Source: an archaeon
GTDB taxonomy: Archaea > Asgardarchaeota > Hermodarchaeia > Hermodarchaeales > Hermodarchaeaceae
NCBI GenBank assembly: GCA_016550415.1
Contig: JABXGU010000254.1
Coordinates: 1-6,948 of the forward strand
Reading direction: 5' to 3'
DNA: 6,948 nt
The position numbers were made by a program, and so were the translations under genes. Below are positions 1-6,938 of this stretch, piece after piece; position 1 is the stretch's first letter; the number at the start of each line of letters is the position of its first letter. Under the pieces are notes generated by a model. The model saw nothing but the letters and a program-made list of their open reading frames with translations. It was not told the origin of the DNA and ran no database searches.

Positions 1-1
1 T

Positions 2-700
2 ATTTATTCAATCGCAACCTATCAGACGAGTGTCTCAGTCACACTTCATCCTCTCGTCCAAACAGGTCTTCGCCTCGGCTTAGTTATTGCCATTCTAGGT
101 ATCATTATCCTTATTGCCTGGCTCGGTTATACACGAGTCTTTGCTATTCCATGGCTTGTCCGCAAGATGCGCAAGATGTCCACAACCCTCGGAAAAGGTG
201 GGACCACCCATCTCTCCAATCGCGACGTCAACCGCATTGCCACCCGTCCCGAATCCATGGAAACCATCATCGAACCCTCCTATGGCGCCATCGGTCTCCC
301 CATTGGGGTCACCGTCCTCCCTGCCGCCATAACCATCGAAGAACGGGAAGCCGAAGACGAAATGATCTGGACCGAACTCGAAAAACTCGAAGGCCTCGGA
401 CACGACCAGAAACTGGAACTCTTCGAAGAAATGAAACGTATCCCCGCTAAGGACCGGGTCTGGTTCGTCGAAGACCTGAAAGAACAAATGGCCGACGGCA
501 CCCGCTTCGGTCGCGCTCCCGTCGAATCAACTCCCGTCCCCGAAGGCGTCGATCCCCTAATCCACGCCAGGCTCCAATCTCTCGACGCTCTAGGATCCGA
601 AGAAAAAGCCGCGGTCGTCGAACAGCTACGCGGCCTCTCGAAAGAAGAGCAGGAAGAAGTCATCAAAGCCCTCGAAGAAACCACGCGCAAAACCGATTGA
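2..700 (+). CDS. C-terminal part of a single-pass membrane surface protein (5' end outside window)
   Basis: The frame is open from base 2 to the TGA at 698-700, so this is the 3' end of a longer gene. The visible 232 residues run in order: about 24 polar extracellular residues, a transmembrane helix (bases ~74-130, LGLVIAILGIIILIAWLGY), a basic juxtamembrane stretch (PWLVRKMRKM), and a charged cytosolic tail. The tail holds EREAEDE, RVWF.EDLK and ADGTRF motifs and two predicted helical-hairpin units. The tail matches that of the gene at 910-6642: 35 of 59 residues are identical without gaps over 338-514 versus 6070-6246, so they are paralogues. By analogy the missing part is probably a long secreted beta-sandwich stalk. 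Function is unknown; a surface adhesin or receptor is inferred. The ATG at 167 is not a real start, because the homology and the membrane helix lie upstream of it. Codons here are strongly C-ending, unlike the neighbour. This gene lacks the third hairpin unit found in the neighbour. Confidence 0.88.
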   Translation: MYSIATYQTSVSVTLHPLVQTGLRLGLVIAILGIIILIAWLGYTRVFAIPWLVRKMRKMSTTLGKGGTTHLSNRDVNRIATRPESMETIIEPSYGAIGLPIGVTVLPAAITIEEREAEDEMIWTELEKLEGLGHDQKLELFEEMKRIPAKDRVWFVEDLKEQMADGTRFGRAPVESTPVPEGVDPLIHARLQSLDALGSEEKAAVVEQLRGLSKEEQEEVIKALEETTRKTD

Positions 701-805
701 TACTGATTTACAGATAACTACAAACGCTTCTTCTCTTCTCTAGGAACTGCGCTATAGTTTAAAGAGGGATACAACTTAGCTGCTCGCGCCCTCTAGCCCT
801 TATCA

Positions 806-840
806 TTGACTAGATGGATAATTCAGAAAATACTCATAAA
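806..840 (+). repeat. Conserved 35-base upstream element, copy 1
   Basis: This stretch matches 6904-6938 at 31 of 35 positions. The last 20 bases are identical in both copies (attcagaaaatactcataaa, 821-840). It ends 13 bases before the TATA-like box of the large gene and 69 bases before its GTG. Similarity stops abruptly on both sides, so it is not leftover coding homology. It could be a regulator binding site or an upstream promoter element shared by this paralogue family. Alternatively it could contain a weak BRE/TATA itself (gaaaatactcataaa). The repeat is seen directly; its role is inferred. Confidence 0.75.
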
Positions 841-853
841 TCCGCTTAAGGGA

Positions 854-863
854 TTTATAATAA
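854..863 (+). promoter_or_regulatory. Probable TATA box of the large surface-protein gene
   Basis: The sequence tttataataa fits the archaeal TATA-box pattern. It sits about 47-56 bases upstream of the GTG at 910, so transcription would start near 880-890 and leave a leader of about 20-35 bases, enough to include the SD at 907-912. The BRE side (ttaaggga) is a poor match. The call rests on pattern and position only. Confidence 0.5.
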
Positions 864-906
864 TGGCTAGTGGCTTTGCTATCTAGCTTGGTGGGATGTA
901 TTCAAT

Positions 907-912
907 GAGGTG
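907..912 (+). promoter_or_regulatory. Shine-Dalgarno GAGGTG that bears on the start choice
   Basis: GAGGTG is complementary to the CACCTC at the 3' end of 16S rRNA. It overlaps the candidate GTG start at 910, so it cannot serve that codon. It lies six bases before an in-frame TTG at 919, which is good archaeal spacing. Initiation at 919 would give a protein three residues shorter, beginning MRLGKLELG, still with an intact signal peptide. Confidence 0.55.
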
Positions 913-1020
913 TGGGCATTGAGACTCGGAAAACTAGAACTTGGTATCGTTATCGCAATCTTTTCGATTATGTTTATTGGAACACCAGCGTTAACACCTA
1001 ACGCGCTAGTATCTGCTGCT
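910..1020 (+). other. Sec-type signal peptide
   Basis: Residues 1-37 show a basic start (R5, K8), a hydrophobic core (residues ~11-24, GIVIAIFSIMFIG) and a small-residue cleavage region (VSA-A, residues 34-37) followed by a polar stretch. Cleavage is expected after A36 or A37. This would send the large N-terminal part outside the cell. An uncleaved anchor is possible but less likely given the VSA site. Confidence 0.75.
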
Positions 1021-4000
1021 CCAAACTCACCATATCAGGGTCTTGGTGACACCATTGAAGTATTCCAGTTTGCCCGAAATGATAGTGTAACCTTTCTCAA
1101 CGGTAAAAACGATACCACATTCATATATGATGGCACATGGTTTTCAGGGAATTATCGAGGCTACAAGCTTTACTCGTCTGTGACTAATTTACGTCGAGTT
1201 ACTGATCCTGTTCCTAACGGTGATTTTGAAAACGTAACAGGATTTTCTGATACATGGAATCTAACTCAAGCAGGGGGACTTATCAATTCAATTAGCAATG
1301 TCACAGGAGGCAATCCCCCCCCAACCCCTAGCCACTGTATGGACATGGAACTAGCATATGCCAAAGTAAACAAACAAGCAATTGCTTATGTTGATAACAT
1401 TTTCAATTATACATCCACATTTACTCCTGATGATTTGGACCTCTTTTTTGATGTTAAATTTTCTGGAGATGTCACACAGCAAAGCTGGCTATTTCTCAAA
1501 GTCTCCATTGAAGATGAAGGAGGAACAACACTTGGAAGCTGGGAAAACAACCTCGCGGATTACCACGATCCAATCTGGCAAACAGAAACCTTTCCCACTT
1601 CTCCAGCTAATGGCCTCTTAAGATTAAGGATTACTCTTGATAAACGAACAGCTTCGAACGTAGATGTGCAAGGGCACATCTATTTCGATAATTTTCGATA
1701 CGAAATTGCTTCTGAAGTCCAGCCAACAGAAGTAGGACTAGCACTCAATGAAACTTCGTTTGTTAATACAATTAGCAACGCTGGAGAAGTCAATGTTTAT
1801 GTCGACTCGAACGCAAAGGAAGAAACTTCATGGGCAAACTGTTGGAGTAACTCGCAGCTATTCGCCTTCAATTCAATCTTTGAAAACATCAGTTTTACCT
1901 ACACCTATAGCATGTACGTGAAACAACTCAGCCCGGTATCCGCAACCACGGATTTTTCAGCACCAATTGACACTTCCCCCACTTGGCAAATCAATTACAC
2001 AGTACCTAGTGATCCCCCAGGAGATTATGTAGGCTATAGCTTCGGGCTCTACTTAAGAGATGGATGGGACCGTATTTCTGTCACTGAAAGCGGAACCCCT
2101 GTCGCCCATACTTATAATAGCATTACCAAGTTTGTGAAAATAAATGATGGCTTAGCAGTAAATGGACACGAATACACCATAACAGCTTCGAGTTCAAATT
2201 ACGTTCTTTCGGTAACTCCACAAAAAGGGCCAACCGCATCTGGACCTTGGACTAACGTTAGTCTTGGGGGATATTATATCAAAGATGAGTACATTCGAAT
2301 CAAAGCTCAATTTTATTCCATTGGCCCTTCAAACAATTTAGCCAACGTCTCAATTTTCTATCCTAATAACACCAAAATATGGCGTAGCGGAGAATATACT
2401 GGGGGCGGGTTCTTCGATGATGGTTCAGACACTTTAACAAGTGAAGCCTGGCAAGTTGAAGCCCCCGCCGAAGAAGATATCGGACAACAATGGCTAGTCA
2501 CCGTATCGTTCAGTAATTTAACTCAATGTGGAATGAGTCAAACAACCTTTATCATCGTAGTCGATACTCAAGCCACGAAAATAACCCCTGCCCCTAATTC
2601 AGATCATATATGGGGCGAAACAATTCCAGTAAACGTTACATGGCAAAATGCTGAAACCAGCTCATATATCACCGATGCAACGGCTCAAATCAGATATGTT
2701 GATCGTAACGCACAAACTCGTATAGTTCCGATGGTTCCTGATTCGAATGGTGCCTATATATTGGACTTCTCTACAAATCTAATGAGTCCCGATCGAAATG
2801 CCGAATTCTATGTCGAACTCTTTCAATATGGGTACGTTAATGCGAGTTACATTGAAGGAACTCACCTTACTTTCACGGTAAATCTCATTAATGATTTAGA
2901 TCTGGTTATGATTCGTCCATCACAACTTACGGGACCGAATGAATACACAGGTGAAACCACTCAATCAGAGGGCTACTTAAGTCAAGTCAAATTCTATGAT
3001 CCATACCGAAGTGCCTATGTTCTAAATGAATCCTCATTTTGGCCCGTTGTAGAAGTAAACTATGATTATTATGAAAATACTGGCTCGGGTTTTGGAAGTC
3101 CACTTGAATCATCTCATTTCGGACATAATATGACCGATCGAACCTTCTACAAATATGATGCTAACTACTCGATTAGTGTCCAAGCAGTCAAATATGTTGT
3201 TTCAATGCAAATAGATTTGGCATCCTGGGATTTCAAGAATTTTACCTTCACAATAATTATCAATATCGCCCAGTATGCATCTAATTTAGATGCCATTCAA
3301 ACAAATATAGCATACCCCCCTGAGGGGTCCGGTTGGACGGTATATAATCCCTCTATTGATAATTATGCAGCTAATTTATACTGGAACGAAGTATTCAACG
3401 TAACAGTCTACTATGAAGACACATCAACCCCTGTTCATACTCCCCTTGTTGGTGCCACAGTAACTATCTACGATAATGAAACTCTCCTCTCGCCAATGGC
3501 TCCCTTGGCCGGATCGCCTGGATATTATACATACGACATCAACCCAGCTCATCTCAATATCGGGCAAAACAAAATCTATGTTAGTGCATGGATTACAGAC
3601 TATGCAAAACAAACAATACTTATCACCATTTTTGTTGAAAACCGATTAACTGCGCTAACACGAAACCACACAGGCTCCTCGTATATTACACCTTGGGGTC
3701 ATGATTTCGTATTGGAGTTTACATATAGCGACAACGTTACAGGAACACCTCAGGGCATTGATGGCATTAATCCAACAGTTGTCTATGATGGAGTATCCGG
3801 AAACTACTCTGCGATTCCAAATGGGAACGGTATCTATACAATAATTTTCAGCGGTTCAGACCTCGAAGAAACATATTACATGACCATTACTTTTTACAAG
3901 GACAACTACACAACACAAACACAATACTATGAATTCACCATTCGAAAAATCTACACACAGGCTTATGGAGCCGCACTTCCATCATCCATACCTTGGGGCG

Positions 4001-6642
4001 AATTAGTAACAATAACCTTACACTATGAAGACTTAGACAATCCTGATGGGATAAGCGGGGCAAATGTTACCTTAGATTGGCAGCTAAACAGACCAAACGT
4101 CGATTACTGGATCACCGACAACCACGATGGAACTTATACAATCCAACTGAACACTACCTTCGTTCCAACTGGAACGAATAACTATCTCCTTCAAATTTAT
4201 CTCACAAAGAATCATTATGAGATAGCACAAGCAACAATTTCCTTCCAGGTGCGCGATATTCAAACAATTCTCTACATAGTCAATTACGAGCCAAGTACTT
4301 CAGTACCTTGGGGAGATACTCTCACTCTTTATTTGCAATTCAATAACACAGATTTGGAACCTGATCAACTGATTACTAACGCTGTCATAACATGTAATTG
4401 GGATGCTTTCTATTGGAGTGTCTCATATAACGCATCACTCAATGCTTATGTATTAATAATTCAAACACAGAGTCGATTAGAGGGGAGTCACTCGGTAACA
4501 ATCTATGCAAGTAAGACACATTATCTAAGTACAAACACACAACATAACTTCGTAAGCCGCGTAATTCGCACTGGAATTACAGCAACTCCGCTCTATGTTC
4601 CCACACATCCAAGAGGAACAAACCTAACAATCACAGTGAACTATTTCGACCTTGATCATTCCAGCATTGGATTACCCTTTTCGGTTATCATAATTGACTG
4701 GAACGCAAGTTATTACACAATAATTGATTTCCTAAACGGAACATATCTGATTGAGCTAAATACCACCTGTCGCGGAAAAGGCCCACACGACATTCTCATC
4801 ACAGGCACTCTCCTGCCGCATTACGAAAACCAATCCATCTCAGTCACAGTAATCCTTTCAACCATCCCGATCCAAGTTGAGGTTATGGAACCAGCTTCAG
4901 GACAATTTACTGTTGATTATAATACGTTGATAACAATAACAGTGAATGTCACATCTATGATCGACGGAGGCGCCATTACTGATGTGAATGTGACTTATCA
5001 ATGGGCAGGTCGAGCGGCTGTTCTGATGGTTCACCTCGGGAATGGAATCTATTCTGCATCCTTGTATGCTAATGATTCTGTATACTTCAATCACCCAATT
5101 ACCATTCAGGCTTCTGAGGAGACCAAATACACACCTGGACTAGCTTATGTTCTCCTTTATATTCTCCCAATTGACACAGCATTAGATACAGTAGGAACAG
5201 GAAGTTATGATACGGTACTCGGTGAGCCTTTTGAGATTTTTGTTAACTTTACCACAATCAACGGTTTACCAATAAACGATGCGAGTGTTACATATACATG
5301 GAATGATGGGAGTGGGAACTTAGTAGGAACTGGGACATTAGTGAACACCGGTCCTGGAATATACAGTGTCTTACTCGACATAACTGGCCTCCCAACTGAC
5401 GATTATACAATATACATTAGTGCAAGTAAACCCTCAATGCGCGAAAGAACCATTATTCTAACTGCGAGGATAAATCGAATTCCAGTTCAAATTATTGGAT
5501 TGCCTGTGACGAAGGAAGTTCAAGTTGGTGAGCAATACAGTATTTTTGTAACATTCAATGATACTTATCATGGCACTTACATTACAGACGCTTTTTTGAA
5601 TTTCACAATAGTCGAATTGAATTTCCATGGCCAAATGGTCAATCACTATAACGGTACTTATTCGATAACTGGATTAATTGCACCTCTTATCCCTGGATCT
5701 TACACGATAATCATTGAATCCCACGGTTCATCTTTGTACCAAGATATCCTCGTTCAATCGACATTGGTCGTAAGGCAGAATGAGGCTTTTGGTGGCATCA
5801 TGACATATGTAGCAATCGCGGCTATTATCGGCATAATTCTTCTGATTTCATGGTTGGCTTACGTACGAGTCTTTTCAGTCCCTTGGATGGTCCGAAAAAT
5901 GCGAAAGATGTCAAAGACTATCGGAAAAGGGAATATCCCATCAATATCAAAGATAGAACGTGCCCGTATCTCTGATCGAACCGAATCGATATCTGAAATT
6001 GCCACTCCCTATTATGATTCCGTGGCTATGGCTACAACAACAATAGTGATTCCCAGAGAAATCGATTGGAAAGAACGTGAAGCTGAAGACGAAGCCATCT
6101 GGGCACAGCTTAAAGAACTGCCTTTCATTGAATACGAACAAAGACTTGAACTATTTCAACAGATGAAACAAATCGCCCCCTCTGAACGCGTCTGGTTCAT
6201 CGAAGATTTGAAGAAGCAGCTGGCTGATGGCACACGCTTTGCCCGAAAATCCAAGGAACCTGAACTTGACGAAGAATTAGAAACCCTCCTCCAAGCACGG
6301 CTTGCCTTATTCCCTGCACTCACTGACATTGAGAAAGCTCGGATTGCAGCACAGCTGCGGAAAATGCCTAAGGAAGACTGGAATGAAATCTTTGACACCC
6401 TGGCAATCTCCCAGGCTCCCTCAGCAATACAAGCACCAGAATCGCTTGGTCCAGATGAGTTCCCCTCCCTCACGAAGGAAGAACGGGAAAAGCTGCTTGA
6501 AGAGATCAAGGATTTATCGGATGAAGAGCGCCAAAAGGTCTTACAGACATTCCGCGAGAAAAAAACCAAGGAATCTGCAGAAGGAAAAGTTAGCAAGGGC
6601 AAAAAGAAATTCGAAGTTGACGAATCAGACAGCAAAGAATAG
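910..6642 (+). CDS. Giant secreted single-pass membrane protein with Ig-like repeat stalk and helical cytosolic tail
   Basis: The product is 1910 residues counted from GTG 910; TTG 919 is an alternative with a better-placed SD. In order it has: a signal peptide (1-36); a jelly-roll/carbohydrate-binding-like domain (~98-266, with NGDFE and YFDNF motifs); a beta-rich region of several hundred residues with diverged repeat-like modules (~556-660, ~800-912); seven contiguous ~102-residue beta-sandwich repeats (913-1626); a transmembrane helix (~1630-1651); the basic motif PWMVRKMRKM; and a ~235-residue charged helical cytosolic tail. About 40 N-X-S/T sequons lie outside and none was seen in the tail, which supports an N-out/C-in topology. 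The protein should be displayed on the cell surface, as an adhesin, receptor or envelope component. The ligand and exact role are unknown. It is a tandem paralogue of the gene ending at 700, 209 bases upstream, and has its own promoter. No catalytic motif was recognised. Only five cysteines occur outside, so the fold does not depend on many disulfides. Ig-like repeat proteins of this build also occur in bacteria, so the domain type alone does not fix the lineage. Confidence 0.92.
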   Translation: MWALRLGKLELGIVIAIFSIMFIGTPALTPNALVSAAPNSPYQGLGDTIEVFQFARNDSVTFLNGKNDTTFIYDGTWFSGNYRGYKLYSSVTNLRRVTDPVPNGDFENVTGFSDTWNLTQAGGLINSISNVTGGNPPPTPSHCMDMELAYAKVNKQAIAYVDNIFNYTSTFTPDDLDLFFDVKFSGDVTQQSWLFLKVSIEDEGGTTLGSWENNLADYHDPIWQTETFPTSPANGLLRLRITLDKRTASNVDVQGHIYFDNFRYEIASEVQPTEVGLALNETSFVNTISNAGEVNVYVDSNAKEETSWANCWSNSQLFAFNSIFENISFTYTYSMYVKQLSPVSATTDFSAPIDTSPTWQINYTVPSDPPGDYVGYSFGLYLRDGWDRISVTESGTPVAHTYNSITKFVKINDGLAVNGHEYTITASSSNYVLSVTPQKGPTASGPWTNVSLGGYYIKDEYIRIKAQFYSIGPSNNLANVSIFYPNNTKIWRSGEYTGGGFFDDGSDTLTSEAWQVEAPAEEDIGQQWLVTVSFSNLTQCGMSQTTFIIVVDTQATKITPAPNSDHIWGETIPVNVTWQNAETSSYITDATAQIRYVDRNAQTRIVPMVPDSNGAYILDFSTNLMSPDRNAEFYVELFQYGYVNASYIEGTHLTFTVNLINDLDLVMIRPSQLTGPNEYTGETTQSEGYLSQVKFYDPYRSAYVLNESSFWPVVEVNYDYYENTGSGFGSPLESSHFGHNMTDRTFYKYDANYSISVQAVKYVVSMQIDLASWDFKNFTFTIIINIAQYASNLDAIQTNIAYPPEGSGWTVYNPSIDNYAANLYWNEVFNVTVYYEDTSTPVHTPLVGATVTIYDNETLLSPMAPLAGSPGYYTYDINPAHLNIGQNKIYVSAWITDYAKQTILITIFVENRLTALTRNHTGSSYITPWGHDFVLEFTYSDNVTGTPQGIDGINPTVVYDGVSGNYSAIPNGNGIYTIIFSGSDLEETYYMTITFYKDNYTTQTQYYEFTIRKIYTQAYGAALPSSIPWGELVTITLHYEDLDNPDGISGANVTLDWQLNRPNVDYWITDNHDGTYTIQLNTTFVPTGTNNYLLQIYLTKNHYEIAQATISFQVRDIQTILYIVNYEPSTSVPWGDTLTLYLQFNNTDLEPDQLITNAVITCNWDAFYWSVSYNASLNAYVLIIQTQSRLEGSHSVTIYASKTHYLSTNTQHNFVSRVIRTGITATPLYVPTHPRGTNLTITVNYFDLDHSSIGLPFSVIIIDWNASYYTIIDFLNGTYLIELNTTCRGKGPHDILITGTLLPHYENQSISVTVILSTIPIQVEVMEPASGQFTVDYNTLITITVNVTSMIDGGAITDVNVTYQWAGRAAVLMVHLGNGIYSASLYANDSVYFNHPITIQASEETKYTPGLAYVLLYILPIDTALDTVGTGSYDTVLGEPFEIFVNFTTINGLPINDASVTYTWNDGSGNLVGTGTLVNTGPGIYSVLLDITGLPTDDYTIYISASKPSMRERTIILTARINRIPVQIIGLPVTKEVQVGEQYSIFVTFNDTYHGTYITDAFLNFTIVELNFHGQMVNHYNGTYSITGLIAPLIPGSYTIIIESHGSSLYQDILVQSTLVVRQNEAFGGIMTYVAIAAIIGIILLISWLAYVRVFSVPWMVRKMRKMSKTIGKGNIPSISKIERARISDRTESISEIATPYYDSVAMATTTIVIPREIDWKEREAEDEAIWAQLKELPFIEYEQRLELFQQMKQIAPSERVWFIEDLKKQLADGTRFARKSKEPELDEELETLLQARLALFPALTDIEKARIAAQLRKMPKEDWNEIFDTLAISQAPSAIQAPESLGPDEFPSLTKEEREKLLEEIKDLSDEERQKVLQTFREKKTKESAEGKVSKGKKKFEVDESDSKE
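1201..1707 (+). other. Jelly-roll / galactose-binding-like (CBM-type) domain
   Basis: Residues ~98-266 begin with PNGDFE (102-107) and end with YFDNFRYE (258-265). These are typical bookends of carbohydrate-binding beta-sandwich modules of the CBM4/9 or discoidin-like type, which open with a G-D-F-E turn and close with a D-N strand. The interior is rich in alternating hydrophobic residues (LFFDVKF, SWLFLKVSIED). Sited at the membrane-distal end, it would be a plausible glycan- or envelope-binding tip. Family and ligand are inferred from the motifs alone. Confidence 0.45.
1315..1322 (+). repeat. Eight-base C homopolymer inside the coding sequence
   Basis: Eight consecutive C bases encode part of the N-P-P-P-T-P turn inside the jelly-roll-like domain. 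A one-base slip here would shift the frame about 136 codons into a 1910-codon gene and abolish the protein. The frame is intact as given. Confidence 0.9.
3646..5787 (+). repeat. Seven tandem ~102-residue Ig-like (beta-sandwich) repeats forming the stalk
   Basis: Boundaries by eye are at bases 3646, 3949, 4258, 4564, 4864, 5170 and 5479, ending at 5787. That gives units of 100-103 residues and a mean of exactly 102. Shared landmarks are: an early turn PWG or equivalent (residues 928, 1028, 1133); a strand of the type T-x-T-L-x-Y/F followed by D-x-D; I-x-x-A-x-V-T-x-x-W (ISGANVTLDW, ITDVNVTYQW, INDASVTYTW); a D/N-G-T/I-Y-x-I turn (DGTYTIQLNTT, NGTYLIELNTT, NGIYSASL); and a late strand with K-x-H-Y. 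The first three units keep PWG and share the DNA string ccttgggg; later units have lost it. The G-x-Y turn recalls filamin and bacterial Ig-like folds, but the exact family is not identified. The role is probably to hold the distal domain away from the membrane. Confidence 0.8.
5797..5862 (+). other. Transmembrane helix
   Basis: Residues ~1630-1651 are an uninterrupted hydrophobic run (IMTYVAIAAIIGIILLISWL), directly followed by RVFSVPWMVRKMRKM. Basic residues on the C-terminal side place the tail in the cytosol by the positive-inside rule. The paralogue has an equivalent helix at bases ~74-130. Confidence 0.9.
5863..6639 (+). other. Conserved cytosolic tail with three helical-hairpin units
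   Basis: Residues 1652-1910 contain the juxtamembrane RVF..PW.VRKMRKMS motif, a less conserved linker, the EREAEDE block (1722-1728), and three related charged helix-turn-helix units at ~1742-1771, ~1791-1831 and ~1851-1885. Each unit follows the pattern E-x-x-x-L-x-x-x-hK/R-x-h, a short break, then E/D-R-x-x-h-x-x-x-L. The tail ends in a Lys/Glu-rich extension. Units 1 and 2 are present in the upstream paralogue; unit 3 is not. No kinase, ITAM-like or enzymatic signature was recognised. A protein-docking or cytoskeletal-linking role is plausible but inferred. Confidence 0.65.
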
Positions 6643-6670
6643 TGGTGCTAGCTTTTCATGCAAAAATTTG

Positions 6671-6678
6671 TTTAAATA
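6671..6678 (+). promoter_or_regulatory. Consensus archaeal TATA box without an evident gene
   Basis: The sequence tttaaata matches the archaeal TATA consensus exactly and is preceded by an A-rich stretch (caaaaa) that could act as a BRE. Transcription would begin near 6700-6705. The first reading frames there are very short (for example a 16-codon TTG frame from 6709), so it would drive a non-coding RNA, a long leader for the next gene, or nothing. AT-rich spacers produce such matches by chance. Confidence 0.35.
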
Positions 6679-6903
6679 TGTAAATCCAAACCAAAGATCA
6701 ACATCAACTTGAAAAACCATTTTCATTATTCCTACATTGTTCTAAAAAAACAACAATAGAAACTCATCAAAACAGCTAATACGACTCAAATCCTTTCTCA
6801 AAACAAGCTTTCAAAGTAACTAGTCATCTCACAATGTAAGCCTTTTGCGACAATATACGCAAGACTCCTTTCAGAATGGAAAATTGCGGTTTAACGAATA
6901 GAG

Positions 6904-6938
6904 TTGTCTAGATGACTGATTCAGAAAATACTCATAAA
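6904..6938 (+). repeat. Conserved 35-base upstream element, copy 2
   Basis: This is the second copy of the element at 806-840, with 31 of 35 positions the same and the final 20 identical. Its position at the end of the spacer, in the same orientation, predicts another gene of the family immediately downstream. The repeat is seen directly; the downstream gene is inferred. Confidence 0.75.

Noticed and set aside
95..690. Reverse-strand open frames of 130 and 136 codons opposite gene 1
   Set aside because: They are shadows caused by the strong C-ending codon bias of gene 1. The forward frame has paralogue homology across the same bases, and the reverse products show only low-complexity Phe/Gly- or Ser-rich sequence.
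167..700. A separate 177-residue gene starting at ATG 167
   Set aside because: The frame is open back to base 2 and encodes the transmembrane helix and extracellular end that align with the paralogue, so this ATG is internal.
727..741. 15-base pyrimidine tract after gene 1 as a terminator
   Set aside because: It mixes C and T rather than forming a T run, and no stem precedes it. Too weak to call.
763..794. Six-base inverted repeat AGAGGG/CCCTCT
   Set aside because: The 20-base loop, lack of extension of the stem and no T run make it indistinguishable from chance.
3317..3327. CCCCTGAGGGG palindrome
   Set aside because: It lies within the coding sequence (Pro-Pro-Glu-Gly codons) and has no second copy or regulatory setting.
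6156..6635. 159-codon reverse-strand open frame under the cytosolic tail
   Set aside because: Its Ser/Phe-rich translation is what the reverse complement of Glu/Lys codons gives; there is no promoter or homology signal.
6302..6712. 136-codon forward open frame overlapping the 3' end of the large gene
   Set aside because: It lies in a different frame over a conserved coding tail, has no domain-like pattern, and is Lys/Arg-rich as expected from frameshifted A-rich codons.
6736..6757. Six-base inverted repeat ATTGTT/AACAAT downstream of the large gene
   Set aside because: A short A/T-rich stem with a 10-base loop in an AT-rich spacer is expected by chance.
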